Shown here piece after piece: positions 1-14,756 of a stretch of 64,000 bases of DNA. Each line of letters starts with the position of its first letter. The stretch's first letter is position 1. The position numbers and the translations under genes were made by a program. The stretch is from the NCBI GenBank assembly GCA_949318235.1, contig OX439131.1, positions 19,124,537-19,188,536 on the forward strand, read 5' to 3'. Source of the DNA: Ecdyonurus torrentis (Eukaryota > Arthropoda > Insecta > Ephemeroptera > Heptageniidae). The notes under the pieces are model-generated. The model was not told the origin of the DNA, did no database searches, and was given only the letters and a program-made list of their open reading frames with translations.

Positions 1-331
1 TAAATGACTTGATAAGCATTAACAAACATTTTGTAATTTCATTATTGTGTACTGCCATGTAATACTATACTCAAAGTAAGATTTTACCTTTTTAATGTCA
101 TTTACTTTATTCTTTTCTTTTAAAAGGAGAACAAAAAAACATAAAGAAGTCTTCTTCAAAATAAAAAGTTTATTTTAAAAATCTTTTGTTAACTTAAATT
201 TAAAATAGAGTGTAAGTTTAAATTTAAACTTTTGAAGAAGTTTTATAAATAGTAAGTATAATAAATTGCTACGATATCTAAAAGAAAAAAAAGGAGAGTT
301 TTAAAGATTTTTTTCGCTGTTTCCTTTTTTT

Positions 332-463
<132 letters not shown>

Positions 464-2461
464 AACAACTAAGAATAGAATCTTGCAAAAGTTGCAATAC
501 TGACAAACCATCTACAGTAAAAGCTAGTAAAAAAATATACCATTGTGATAAATAGAAAAGTAAACACGGAATAAAGCTGTTTAAAAACAAAGTAAACTAC
601 TGTCGTATGCAGCTTACATTTACAAATCTCCATTCTATAGAAAAAAAGTTTGTTAAAAAATAAAACATCTTATAAAAAAAAGTCTTAAAAAAGTTTTAAA
701 AAAATCACAATAACATTAATTAAAATATATATTTAAAAATATTGATTTTAAACTTTACTTTTATTTAAAAGTTTGGCTATTCTTTCTTTCTTTTTTCTCT
801 CTTTTTCAACGTATATATAAAAAAAGGTTAGTTTTATATATTTTTAAACTGCTACCCCCTTCAACTTGAAGACTTGAACTTTTACGCCCTCATCATTTAA
901 ATTTATTCGACCGTAAATTGATGCCTATGTAAATAAATTAGCTCTGGTACACGAAAGACTGACTCTTGTTCAATCGGTTGAAAATTTCTTCAGTTTCTAT
1001 CATAATTTTGTTCATTGCCATATAAATTATTAAATACTATCACTAACTATTAGTAAGTGAGTATGGAAGTGATAATCTTATTTGCATAATGTAATAATAT
1101 TTCATTAAATTCTTACATTGTCATATAATAATATATGAGCTACATTGCATGATAGAGTTTTACGATATTGAAACTATACGAGCAGTTAAAATGAAAAGGA
1201 CACTAACGAACAAGGTGAGATCGAAGAACAAAATATTATGTATTAACTTTTTTTTAATGAGCTTAAAATAATCTTCACTTTTCCATCTTTTTTCTATGTA
1301 TCTTACTTATAATATATAATTAAATTCAAATAAAATAATTATGTCTTCCTTTTTTTTTATTATGTATCAACTTTTTTGTAGGTTAAGTGAAGGAATACGC
1401 TGAACATGTTTTCAGATCTAAACCTCTTCCTTTCAGAATTATATTATATATTTATTTTTTTAATAAAGATGATTATTTAATCAACTTAATTTTGATTTAA
1501 ATTTATTATCTTTTTTTTAATATTTTATTCATAAGTAGGTTTTAGTTGCACATTATATATTTCTAAATGATTAATAGAATTTACTTTTCACAACTTTTTT
1601 TACTTTGTTTCAGATTGCAAAAACGCGTTGAAAGTATATTGATTATCATAACTCAATATATTGTTTTTCTTTTTTTTATTTATTTTAGTTACGTGGCCCA
1701 ACTTAAATTTGTTGAAGTAAAATTACTGAAATAAGTTATTGAACTGAGAAAATGAAATGGAATTATTCATTTTAGCTTATAAAATTTAGCAATTGTTTGA
1801 TTTTTTTTTATTTTTTTTTGTAATTTTATTTGATTATCATATAATATGTATTATCTAATTACTGTGAGAGATATTCTATCTTAAAATACTTTACTATGTT
1901 TAAAATATGTCAGAGGCAACATTTTAAGTTGCATAAATCTTTTGTGCCTTCTAAATAATTTTTTTATATAAATGCACAGGTGAAAACCATTAATAAAATA
2001 ATTTAAATTTACTATAATTAACATTAAATATTAACATATTTAGTATCAATACATACAAATTTAATTAATTTAATTTGTGTGAAAAGTAAGTAATCACAAC
2101 TTTTGGTAATTTAACATTATATTAAAACGCTTTTGTACTCTCTAAAATAAAGATTAATTTATCGTAATTTCAGCTCTTTGCGAAATCGTTAACTTAAAGT
2201 ACTGCGCCCATATAAGCACTCAATTTATAAACGTTAAATGAACGCAATAATAGTAAGAACTGCTTCGTGTTTAAGTAATTAATGTAAATGTATTTAAAAT
2301 ACTATACATACGTTAATTATTTTTTATATTATAACTCTCTTTTGTGTATAATGTGAAATTTATAAATGTTTCTATAAATAAAATAGTAATTTAAAATTGA
2401 CTTGAGTAATTTTAAATATACCAGAAAATACATCGAAAATGTATTTGCTGCTTTGTTGGAC

Positions 2462-2482
2462 AAAAAAAAAAAAAAAAAAAAA
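2462..2482. repeat. Poly-A, 21 bp
   Basis: Pure A run in AT-rich intron. Confidence 0.97.
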
Positions 2483-2636
2483 CTTGAATCTAATATTATA
2501 TTAACTTAAAGTGATGCTCACAACCTCGTTATTCTTTACTTTTTGGTAGAGACTAAACTCACTAAAGCTGATTGATTGTGTTTTTGCGGAAATGATAAGA
2601 AACCAGAAGAAATATAACATTTCTTTCACTTTAAGT

Positions 2637-2662
<26 letters not shown>
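2637..2662. repeat. Poly-A, 26 bp
   Basis: Pure A run. Confidence 0.97.
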
Positions 2663-2667
<5 letters not shown>

Positions 2668-3522
2668 CCCTCATGATTTTAACGTTTATAATGACTGATA
2701 TCTTTAGCTTTCTAAATTAATTTTGTGTTATCTTTACTAATAATAAGACATAAATAACTTTTCGTCACGCACAAAGATAGTAATAAATCATCTTTAATGT
2801 GAGAAACACACGAGTTGTATATTTTTTATATGTATATTAACATTTTTTGTTATCTACTTCAAAAGCTGTATTTAACACTTAAACAGAGCCCCTGTAATTT
2901 ATGCCACCGGTGTGATACATCTGACAAACTTGTTGCATAACTTTAAAATTTTCAGGCGCTAAACAAAGGCACGTCTTTCATAAAGTAAAAATATCTATAA
3001 AGATGTATATTATTTTTATACTCTGTAATTTTGGTAATAAGATTTTTGTTTAGAATATATACTAAGGTTGAGATGGCCAATGCTTTTGTTACTTGTGTTA
3101 TTTATTATTTCGGACAGTAAAAACACTTTATTGATATTTATTTTTAGCATAAATAAAAACCTTTATAAATCTGATATGAATTGCATTTAATATTGTTTAC
3201 TTTTAATAATTTAATATCCCACCCCCCTCCAATTTTTTTAAACACCATCTTGTTTCATTCTTTATATTTCATTCATGTATGGAATATAATTAAAAACAAA
3301 TACATTTCTAGTTTTAGAATATTAATTATAAATTACTTTTAATTTAATGATACGTATTAATAGTATAATAATAATGTAAAAAAATCTATTTTTTTAAATT
3401 AAAAGACTTATTAGAAATTTTATTGTTTAAAAAAAATTGGATAAACTCATCCATCAATATTAAAATAAATGGTAGTAATAAAGAAATAATGAAACAGTTT
3501 GAGCAAAATCGTGTTTTCTCTA

Positions 3523-3795
<273 letters not shown>

Positions 3796-4133
3796 TTAGA
3801 GGAGAAAAAACTTTGACTTTTTTTTTTAAATGTGCACACACTAACTTTTAAGGTGAATATTTGATTGGGCGGGATAATATATTTTTACTACACTGATTCT
3901 TCTTTTTTTTTTTTATCATGAAAATAAAAATTCAATTTTTGGGTTTTGGGTACATATTTGCCCATCTATATTTTTTTGAATGAATAGTATGGTTCAATAA
4001 GTTTTAAGAAATGTTTCTTTACTTTCTCTTATACAAACTTGTAAACAAGAAAAAGCTTCACATTTAGAATTTCGTAAGATTTCTTGGTTTTATATTTTAT
4101 CAAACTGAAAGAAATAATAATTATTTATGTGTT

Positions 4134-4137
<4 letters not shown>

Positions 4138-4199
<62 letters not shown>
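4138..4199. repeat. (TA)n, 62 bp
   Basis: Pure TA dinucleotides. Confidence 0.98.
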
Positions 4200-4205
<6 letters not shown>

Positions 4206-5869
4206 TTTTAAAAGCAATATCAAAAGTGTATGAGTTTTTTTTATACCTTTAGTTTTAAGTAACGAAAGACAACATCTGAAAATATCACGTCTGTAAAAAT
4301 TTCTCCGTTTTTTCTTTACGATCTGCTATACTTGAAATTCCATCATATTTTATGATAACTCAAGACATTCTCAAAAAACGTGCATATTCAAATGTAAAAT
4401 ATATGTATGATGCAAAACTTTGGGAAAAAAATCTCTTGCAGAATACATCGATCCCAAAAAAAATAAATGGAACAAAGATAAACTTCAGTTATATATTTTT
4501 ACAATATTTGATTTTTATCAAAATAAGAAATTTTCCGCTAGAAAAATTTACTTTTTTTCTTCTCTATATAAGCAGGTTTATTTTGCTTAAAAGCACTCTG
4601 CATTCGACCCCACTTTTAGTGTATCACAAATTGCAATTGTATTGTGTGCGTTGCGTATATATATATATATATATAATCGTATATATACAGTCCAATGAAA
4701 AGATCTTCAAATACCTTTGGCTATTGTGAAGATACAATTTTTTCTGCCTACTAAATCATCAAATCAATAATAAAAAAAAAAAAAAAATTCCCTCTTGAAA
4801 AAAAAGGGGGAGAAATAAAGCTGCATGGCAGCTCTATATGTCAAATCATTTGCCTGAGAAATATATATATATTTTTTTTATCAAAACATCATTTCCTTGT
4901 ATATAGATTTCACTATTTCATCGACAAACACCAGAGAAATATGACAAAGTATTTTATACAAAAGTAAAACATATAACAATATAAGAAATATATATTATAT
5001 ATATATAATATATTTTATGTATATTTTTTAACTACTATTTTTTGTATTTCCCAGAAGAGAAAAATATAGCTACAGTTTACTATGTCACAGTATGAAAATA
5101 TGAGATTAAAAGAATTTGAGAAATAAAATGTAAAACCAATTTAATATGGCATCAAATTTTCTAATGTTATCGAAATATAAATTTAATTTAAATGTATAAA
5201 TCTTGGTGACTTAATAGTAAACGACTACTAATTCAATGTTGGAAAAAAATAAATAGTTTTAATTTATTTAATACACCATGAAGCAAAACTTAGAGCTTAA
5301 ATTTATGTTATCAATTTATTGGAGGAGTGAAGGCTGTTACGTAAATTTTGTTTATCTTAAATCTATTGTGATACAGAAAACAGATCACAATAACAGAGCG
5401 CTAATATTTTCAAAAAAAAAATGTTGAAACACAAATAATTAATTTTGTTTAGAAGTAGAAGGTTGTGCCTCTTACCAAAAATAATTATTTTTCATTTCAA
5501 AATGAAAAAAAAATGTGAACATTAATAATTAATTTTTGAAAACGGACGCCGAATAAAGTAAAAATAGAATTCATATTCCATTGCATTTGTGTCAAATAAA
5601 ATTGAAAAACAAAATCATGTTTAGAATGTAATATAATCTATAATAAATAACAATGTAAACTAATCTGTATGTAAAAAATAAAATTTACATAAAATGTGTA
5701 TAAGGGGAGAAAATATTGCAACAAAATATTTTATATTATACATATTTATAAGTAGGTCGACAAAAGATTCATATTTCAATTCTATATGGTATAGTGGGAT
5801 TACATGGTAATTATTTTGTTCGCTTGATACTCTTTTGGAGGAATGAAATATAAACTACCATTTAATTAT

Positions 5870-5871
<2 letters not shown>

Positions 5872-5916
<45 letters not shown>
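5872..5916. repeat. (CT)n, 45 bp
   Basis: Pure CT dinucleotides. Confidence 0.98.
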
Positions 5917-5921
<5 letters not shown>

Positions 5922-6711
5922 CAGTTGATATCAATCACAATTAATATTTTATAATTTAAAATATAAACATAAAATGCAGTTTATTTTAACTGACATGTAC
6001 AGTGAAAAATATAATTGGACTTTATTTATTAAATTTACTAGTTTTATAAGTAAATATTATGTATACGCATCAGAGCTTATACGGATTAAATTTAATAACT
6101 TTACTTAATGAGTGATATTATGATTGGTGTTGATAAACTTTTTTTGTGAGATAAGTGAGAACCATAACTGATAAATATGCAATATATTCAACAAATTATT
6201 TTTGATGTTTTTCTAAAGAACAACTATCTGAGAGCCTGTAAGTTTAATGATATAAACGTCAAATTACCATTTTTAAAAAAAAAAATTATACATTATAAAA
6301 GATTTTTAAGTATCTAGCAATAATATTGCATGTTTTTTAGTGTGTAGCATTAGTAGTGCAGACAAATATATATAATTAAATATGTGAGTTATGTAGTTAA
6401 ATGCAAAATCCAATACAAAGCATTACACTGCTATACACTCTTTTTATTTCAGTGAAGTTTATTGCAAATAATGTTAAAAATACACTATTGCTAAACTGCA
6501 ATATTTTACTAACTATTTCATGAGCTAACATTCATTAAATAAATATATGTATACTTCGTTACCTTTAAACGAGTTCTATTTTTTAAATTATATGTATTTT
6601 ACAGTTCAAATATTTTTTTAAATACAATGAAGTATTTTGTTTTAAGTATTAAAAGCTACTACTAATACTCATGTTATTGAATTTTCAATTCAGTTTAAAT
6701 TGGATTGGTGC

Positions 6712-6731
6712 AAAAAAAAAAAAAAAAAAAA
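6712..6731. repeat. Poly-A, 20 bp
   Basis: Pure A run. Confidence 0.97.
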
Positions 6732-7296
6732 CTATTTAGTACATGTTATGCATGTTTTAGATGGTTTATTTAAAACAATAAATAAATAAATTTTCATATT
6801 TATATAAATTGTATTTTGTATTGATAAATAATTATTCTGTACAATTATTTGTTATCAAAGAGAATATTATACAAAAAAAATTTAACTTTGGTTACATTAG
6901 TTGTAGTTGAAATAATTATGTCAATACATGAGCAAAGATAATTATGAATTAAAATAACTTAATTACTATATTACATGCTATACGTATGTAAAACAACTTT
7001 GCTACCTATTTTGTCATTACGTTAGAGAGTGTAAGTGAACATTCAAAGTAATATTACAAGTTATATAAACTTCAAGTACGCAATTACGTAAGTATATAAT
7101 TATAACAAAATTTGTAGTATTAAATAATATCATAAGCAATTAAGTTTAAAAATAAGCATATTCTATAGTACATTTTATTAGTTAAAAACAATTATTCAGT
7201 CAAAAAAACTTTTTTAATTTACCATTTTAATGTGTTGATATGTAAATTGTGGATTAATAAATTAGAGTACAAGAAAAGAAAAATAAGCAAAATTAG

Positions 7297-7299
<3 letters not shown>

Positions 7300-7357
<58 letters not shown>
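7300..7357. repeat. (TA)n, 58 bp
   Basis: Pure TA dinucleotides. Confidence 0.98.
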
Positions 7358-7361
<4 letters not shown>

Positions 7362-8219
7362 ACAAACTTATCAATCCTGGAATTTCAATGCCATGTAATT
7401 ACAAGTTAAGTAACCTAATTTTTACAATTGAAATTCTACAAGCACTACTCGTATAACAGTAATACCATATAATAGTAATACTATTGATTTGATATTTCAA
7501 TTATTTTTTTAAAAAAGAAATCTGACCTTAGTGTATTCCCAGTAAGGTTATAAAATTTTATAGTTTAAATTCATGCCTATACTATTTATTCAAAATGTAT
7601 TATTTTGTTTTACAATTTACAAGTTGAAAATTTTCAGACTTTGAAATGGAAAATATCCTAACAAACAAGCAAAAGAAAAGGGTAAAAAAAAAAAAATAAT
7701 AATAATAAATAAAAAAAAAACGTCAAAGCGTATGTTTGAATTTTAAAATAAGGCAGGGGTAATTTTTTTTTCTTTACTAAAATAAATAAAATTAAAAAAG
7801 ATAAGAAAATACAATGTTTTCTTAAAAAAGCACAAATAAGCATACTAAATTGCGAAACAAGGCATTCATTCCAAAGAATAAGACGGGGGAAATCAGGCTT
7901 TCGAATACGAAAACAAAATTAAATTTATACTTGAATTCACATAAAAGTATGTGATTTGTGTTGCTATGGTATTGTACTACAAAATAAGACATCACATTTT
8001 AATAATTTAGTGTTCTAAATAAGATAAAAAAGCAAACACACAAATATTTTTCCAAAGTACTATAATATATATATATATATATATACAGTATATACACGTA
8101 ATAATTTTATTCTGTATTAAATTTTATACCACTTGATTTTTGAAGATTTAAAATACAAAAATAGCTTGCGTCTCTACTTCTTTCTCTTTCTCTCTACCTG
8201 TCATAAATCCGCAAAGTTG

Positions 8220-8222
<3 letters not shown>

Positions 8223-8296
<74 letters not shown>
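8223..8296. repeat. (TC)n, 74 bp
   Basis: Pure CT dinucleotides. Confidence 0.98.
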
Positions 8297-8299
<3 letters not shown>

Positions 8300-8752
8300 C
8301 TCTCCCTCTTAATCCCCAAGGGTACATCAAAATGGTAGACCAACTTGAAATAATGTTCGTACGCACAATATACCAGTCAAAAATATTTTTAAAATAAAAT
8401 TATATATAATATTTAAAATATAAAAAAAGGAAAGAAGTTTATTTTAACTCGATATACAGTACACCTACACCAGTTTTATGTATAGCATTATAAACACTAC
8501 TAATTTATATTTTTAGTCATAATTTTTACTAAATATAATGGATTTTAAAAAATACAAAATTAATTCTACAACTTCTTAAATTGCAGATTTATTACGAGTC
8601 TTATATGAGGTAATGTGTTATATTATGCAAAAATGATAAAAATAAGTGTGAGCATTTTTGTCGTGTGTTTTGGTATAAGTAAAGTAAATGATGAAGGAAT
8701 GCAGTGACACATTCTTATTGTCATGCATCAACTTTGATTTTGGTGTTGCAAA

Positions 8753-8758
<6 letters not shown>

Positions 8759-8801
<43 letters not shown>
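8759..8801. repeat. Poly-A, 43 bp
   Basis: Pure A run, the longest poly-A in the window. Confidence 0.97.
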
Positions 8802-8803
<2 letters not shown>

Positions 8804-9647
8804 ACGGAAAAGTTCTATATAATAAACCAGTAATAGAAAAAAGTTAGCAAAAATGAAAGTGAAATAGGATAATATGTTTATGATTTTATTTAAGATAAAA
8901 TAAAGTTAAATATTTATGTTATAGAAAAGTAGAAATATTATTTTTCATTTCTTGTTAATCCTGTTAAACGTATATTTATATATAATATGTATATATATAT
9001 ATATGTGTACTTTTCACACCCTTTTGCCAACTTGGGTTCAAAGTTGTACTACTGTGTATATGTGAGCCAACCATTTTACCCTAGCACACACAGCTTAACG
9101 AGTTCCTTTATCAGACAGCTTTATTGCGAAACATGCAGCGTAAAATTGTTCAAATACTCTTTAGCAGTCTTGTTGTAATTTTAACATAGCTACACGTTAC
9201 ATATATAATACTATATAATTGAAATTTTATTATATACATATTAGGAAATAATATTAGAACTTTACAATTGTTCTCTTCCTAACAAAATGTACAAAAAATA
9301 TTTTACAATGTTAATGTTAAATATTAAATTATGTTATGGTATTGTTTAGAATTTGTCAAATATGATGTTCAATTCTTCTCAAACATTTCTGGAATGTAAA
9401 TCATATAAAAAAAATGGAAGTTATAATTCCAGAAATTTGGATTATAATGCAGGGTTATTATAAGATAGGATAAAGAAATGAATGAGAAATTATATAGGAA
9501 CAACTGATTAGAAAAGATACTAAAGTAATAATAATAATTATTTTTGTAAAAATACTAATAGTAAAACAATAATAAAATATAAACTATTGACAATCATTAT
9601 GGATAGAGTAAAATGAGCATAAGAACCATAGAAAATATGAGTTTTTT

Positions 9648-9654
<7 letters not shown>

Positions 9655-9693
<39 letters not shown>
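9655..9693. repeat. (GA)n, 39 bp
   Basis: Pure GA dinucleotides. Confidence 0.98.
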
Positions 9694-9695
<2 letters not shown>

Positions 9696-12600
9696 TATGG
9701 CATGATGCAAACAACGTTATATGAGTTTTTTGATCGACAGCTGCTAACCAGCTAAAATGTTCTCAAACTTGTGTGAGTACATTCACCTTGCAATATTGTT
9801 ACAATTTATGAAACCCAGCGAAACAAAAATTAAATGATATGTTGTGTATAGATTTTAGAATCAAAATTTCAACTTTGATGTTTGTACATAATATCAAATT
9901 ATGACATTCTTTTTTTTTTATGTCTGTCTTTATTATTCATTTTTTCAATCTTGTTTTTATATGAAATTTTTTTTGCCCCAAAGGAAATTCTATAGAAATA
10001 AATATATTACATAAAAATATATATTTTTTTTTCTTCTTCTCAAGGAGATCAAGTATATGGCTTCGTGAAAAGTTAGCCGAGCTTATGCAAAAATTGGCTG
10101 TTAAAATTGTTTTCTAAAGTTCTGACTTTTCAATCTTTGTTCTTTTTATTGAGTTTATCCAATGCAGCAGACCACAGAGGTAGAAAGGACTTGGGGGTGA
10201 GGGTGAGTGTGGGGAAAAGTAGCTTAAGAATTTCTTTTTTTTTTATTCAAAGAGTTGATCAAAATTGCTTAGTAAAAAGAAAAGTTCTCTTATTTTTATT
10301 CCCTTACTTTTTAAAAATAAAGAAAGAAAAAAGAAAGTAAGAAAAGAAAAAAAGTCTTCTGATAGGTGTTATCATAGCACCTTATATATAATGGAAATTT
10401 TTACGATTAAATCGAAGTAATAAAAAAGTTATATAAAAGTGTGAATTGAGAAAGAAAAAGGTACATTTTGATATGAAAATCATAAAACGAAAGAACAAAA
10501 AAAAGTGTCAACTTAAGACAATAAAAATATATTTTTTGACAAGAATCTTTCATATATATAAGGTATAAAATTTAAAATTACAATATGGATTATAAATAAT
10601 ATTTAAAATGATTTCATATCAAAAACTATTATGTAAAACTTTATATAAAATTATCATTTATATATGGTAATAAAATTTTTTAAATCTCTTTATTTTGTTA
10701 AGTGATAAGATACTCATGTCATGCGCTTCATATTTTTTATTTAAATTAATTTAGTATTTTTTTTGGTTTTTGAAAATATGTTAGTATTATAAAAATAATA
10801 GGCTTAAAAAAAGAGACATAATATATTATAGCAACAAAACGTACGTGTTAAAAGTTCATCTATACACACTTAAAAAAGGAAACAAAGCATAGTTGACAAT
10901 TATATCCACATGACATTTTTTTTTTATATGCTAAAATCACGCATGGGAACTTGTTTCTCATTGGTTTATATTATACCAGGTGTTAATATAGAATACTATT
11001 CTTATTGGTTAAAAATTTATACCATGTATTATAGAAGAAAACTTGACACGCGGGAACATCATGTGGTGTTTTCACACACCTTAGCATGTCATGATCTTTC
11101 TTTTTCTTTTTTTTAATCTACGTAATTGTAATGTACCGAGTGTAAATGGAAAAGCTGCCCAATATAATTATGGCTTATATGAAAATATCGTGTATGGCAA
11201 TTTTTTCATTTGCATTTTGTACAAAGCAGTTGTATCATTTGAAGTCTTTGTAGAGTGTAAGATCAAAAGTAATAATAATAATATATAATATCAATGGTAA
11301 TAGTTTAAATGACAATTAGAGTTCAAATAAGTATCTCTTTTCATCACTCTTATAAAGTTGACTGTCCGTATAATTGTGCATACGATGAAGAAAGAAAAAA
11401 AGAAAAAAGTTATTGTTACCTTGAAAAGGAGCGGTGAAACTGACTTGCTATATTTATGTTATATTGCAATATGGACTATTATTAGTATCTTTTTACTTTT
11501 TCATCTTTTATTGTTATTATTTCTTCAAAAACTAATTAGTTACGCTACTTTTACAAAACAAGAAGGGAAAAAGAGTCATTCTATATAAAGTAGATTTCTG
11601 AGAAGAGATAAAAATATTATTTCAGATTTTGTTTTTTCATGTAACAGAGCAGTTTACGTCACTAGTAAAAGAAACAACAATATATTGAAAAATTTCCTTA
11701 GAAATATTATTAAAAAAAAATCGTTACTGTACTTAAAAAAAGCACTTATTGAGATTCCTTCACATTCAGTTAAAAATGACATTAAATCGAACAATTGAAG
11801 TGTGCGAACAATAAATAATAGTACAGTAGCAATATCATTGAATTTTTCAATGACAAACTTATAGAAAAATGTGAGAAAATAATAATAAAAAAAAAGTTTG
11901 AGGTTGATTTGGGCATGAATACAAAAACTATAATAAATGGTTTCTATCGTGACGAAGAAAAAGGGTTAAAGCCATCATTCAGTCTCTCTTTATGATAAAG
12001 TGTGATGTCAAATACCGTGTCAAAATTTGAATTCATTATATCACGATCCGTACGCATCAAAATAGTTGTGAACGTCTAGTTTGCAAGACAGTAAATAATA
12101 AATAAATAAATTTTATACTTAATTTGATTTAAAAAAAAGTATATTATTATCATTGTTTTTCTTATGCAGAAAAATTGTTGCATTATCAAACATTTATCAT
12201 TGATGATTTTATACGAATAATAAGATGAAAGAGAATGTAATGTTATAAAATGTATGTATTATAAAATATCAATGAGATTAACTACATATATGTATACCGT
12301 GATGTATAATTAAGCTAAATTTGAATGTATATAATTATCATTAACTATAAACAAACTAATTTTATACTGGTATGTTATAAGTATATATAATTATACATAA
12401 TGTTTATATGCGCATGTGTGCTTATTTCAATGTTTTATAACAGTTCATAAATTTGACATCAGGGTATGTATAATAGATACAACATTTTTTTTTTCCTTCT
12501 TTTTTATTTTGTCATAAAATTTTGAACTCCATATTGATCGATATTAATAAGCGTCATAAAAACAGAGAACTTTTTTTTTTATTATTATTATTATTATTTT

Positions 12601-14017
12601 GTTACAAAAATACATATCGTTAGCTGACGTACATTATTAAATATATTTTATTTATTATTATTTTAAATAAATATAATTTTTTTAATAATAAATATAAAAC
12701 AAATATTTAAAATTTTGACAATTATAATTAATATTTAAAAATACAAATACATGAATACAAGCTTTAAAAAAATTGACGAAAGATATAAAACGATATTATT
12801 TTACGATATACGATAATGTTTAGAGTGGAATAATTCAATGCAGATAAAGAAAGAAAAAATATACTGAAATTATAAACAACGGTCTATTTAAAATAATAAT
12901 AATTAATAAAACATTCCTAGAAAAAAAAAATTATCAGAACTATGTTGAAAATTGTATATTATGCTTTTAAAGTAGCGAGTTGTGTCGTTTAAAAATAAAA
13001 TCAATCTCTTTCTTTTTACATTATGAATATGAACATAACAATTCGACATGATATTTAAAAGCTCAATTTTTTTGTGTAACTTTTTTATATAATACATTAT
13101 TCAAATTATTTCCTAAATACTTTCTAAATGAGATTAAATGTACGTACGTACTATTCTATGTGTAGTTTTTACGCTAGCTAATTACATTCTAATGTCACAC
13201 AATGAAAAATTAATTGATTTTAAAGTGATGAGATTAATTACGTGATGACATTTCTAACTAATTTATAAACTCACGAGAAACATTTTTTTTTTTTCAAAAA
13301 AATAACTAATGACTTTTACCTCTGTGTAAAAACTTAAGACGACGGTGAGTGTTATTTTCACATGCAAAAAGTTTATAGTTTGGAATGTAACATTTTATAT
13401 AATGAACTAGTACTTATTTAATGTAGGTTTTTAGCTTGAGTTTCTCAGATTTTCAAGCTATGGAATGTTAATTAATTTAATAATTTTTAGTTAAATAATA
13501 ATAACATGTTATTTAACAATTGTCTCAACATTGTATTAAAATTAGAAAGAAGAGGAAAACATGATTAAAAATAATGTACAAAAATGAATTAATTTTTTTA
13601 AAGATTTAGTAACGGTTACCAATTGTATTTCATTTTCAATTTTTATTTTTAACAACATTTATTTATTGCAACATAATCAAACCTATATTGCATAATAACT
13701 ATGTAAAAGAGCTTAGATATATTGTACAAAAATAAAAAATAAAAAAATAAAAAATATTTATATTCATGAAGTGTACAAGTGAAAATGTAGATCTTGTAAA
13801 TTACTCAAACTCAAGTTCTTCAACCCAATTATACCTTATTATAATAACCCTGTTACCAACTAATCTATCCAGAATTGTCAGAATGTGGGTTTATAATAAC
13901 TCCAGAGATGAAAAATCAGGTTATAGTAACATAGCCTTGTAAAAATAACAACATAAATATTATGTAGCATAGCATGATTATTTATGCTGTTCCATTGTAG
14001 CAACATTTACGCTCTAA

Positions 14018-14019
<2 letters not shown>

Positions 14020-14105
<86 letters not shown>

Positions 14106-14119
14106 ATCTATATATATAT
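14020..14119. repeat. (TA)n with a short TCTA interruption, 100 bp
   Basis: About 83 bp of TA, then tctatcta, then TA again. Confidence 0.98.
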
Positions 14120-14225
14120 TCAGCAGAAATAATGAAATGTCTTCTTTCCGTGTAAAGTTAGAGAAACGACAACCACGCTTACAATACACTAACGAGAAAG
14201 TATTCATTTGATTTTAGATTTTCCC

Positions 14226-14228
<3 letters not shown>

Positions 14229-14272
<44 letters not shown>
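14229..14272. repeat. Poly-T, 44 bp
   Basis: Pure T run, poly-A in the neuroligin pre-mRNA; about 190 bp downstream of the exon A donor. Confidence 0.97.
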
Positions 14273-14275
<3 letters not shown>

Positions 14276-14458
14276 TTTTAATATAAATTATTCTTAATTT
14301 TGCACGCAAAGTCAACATTTTATAACTGACCTATTGATATGTAAAATTTAATTTTGAAATTCAAAACAGAGAGTTGTATAAGAAAATATATTTATACTAC
14401 ATAATATACTTAATACGTGAACCATGTATAAAATTAATATTCATATTATCATACTTAC

Positions 14459-14614
14459 CAAGTACGCCTAGACGATAGTTAATGGTAACGACAACGACGT
14501 CAGCATAACTTGCCAGCACGGAACCATCATAAGGGTTTCCTGAGTTCCATTCAAATGATTCTCCATGGATGTAGACCATGACGGGATATCGTTCCATCAT
14601 TTCAGGCGGACCCA
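14459..14614 (-). CDS. Nlg: Neuroligin exon A (esterase-like domain, HGESF region)
   Basis: A 156-nt internal exon on the minus strand. The acceptor reads ttgtgttacag before TGGGTCCG, and the donor reads GTACTTG followed by gtaagtat, a near-consensus site. It starts with two bases that finish a split codon and ends with one base of a Gly codon (phase 1 at both ends). The translation includes [40 protein letters not shown] and NYRLGVLG. In active cholinesterases and carboxylesterases the HGGGF-type loop at this place forms the oxyanion hole; here it reads HGESF, as in non-catalytic neuroligin-type relatives. The NYRLGVLG end is a classic esterase-fold strand, and an exon break right after GVLG is common in the family. 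Nothing is broken: no stop or frameshift. Other esterase-like adhesion proteins (gliotactin, neurotactin) are possible but fit less well than neuroligin. Its GC content and codon use stand out clearly from the AT-rich surroundings. Confidence 0.93.
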
Positions 14615-14687
14615 CTGTAACACAAATGTCAAAATATAGCAAGCTGTCATACGTATACCAAACTCAGCACTTTGTTTTTATCATTCC

Positions 14688-14689
<2 letters not shown>

Positions 14690-14752
<63 letters not shown>
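14690..14752. repeat. (TA)n, 63 bp, close upstream of exon A
   Basis: Pure TA tract beginning 76 bp from the exon A acceptor, in the zone where intronic splicing signals lie. Confidence 0.98.

Positions 14753-14756
<4 letters not shown>

Noticed and set aside
214..231. 18-bp perfect palindrome aagtttaaatttaaactt
   Set aside because: A/T-only palindromes of this size are expected in DNA this AT-rich.
4352..4729. 125-codon plus-strand frame
   Set aside because: Very AT-rich Ile/Lys/Tyr composition with a TA-repeat end; expected by chance in this DNA.
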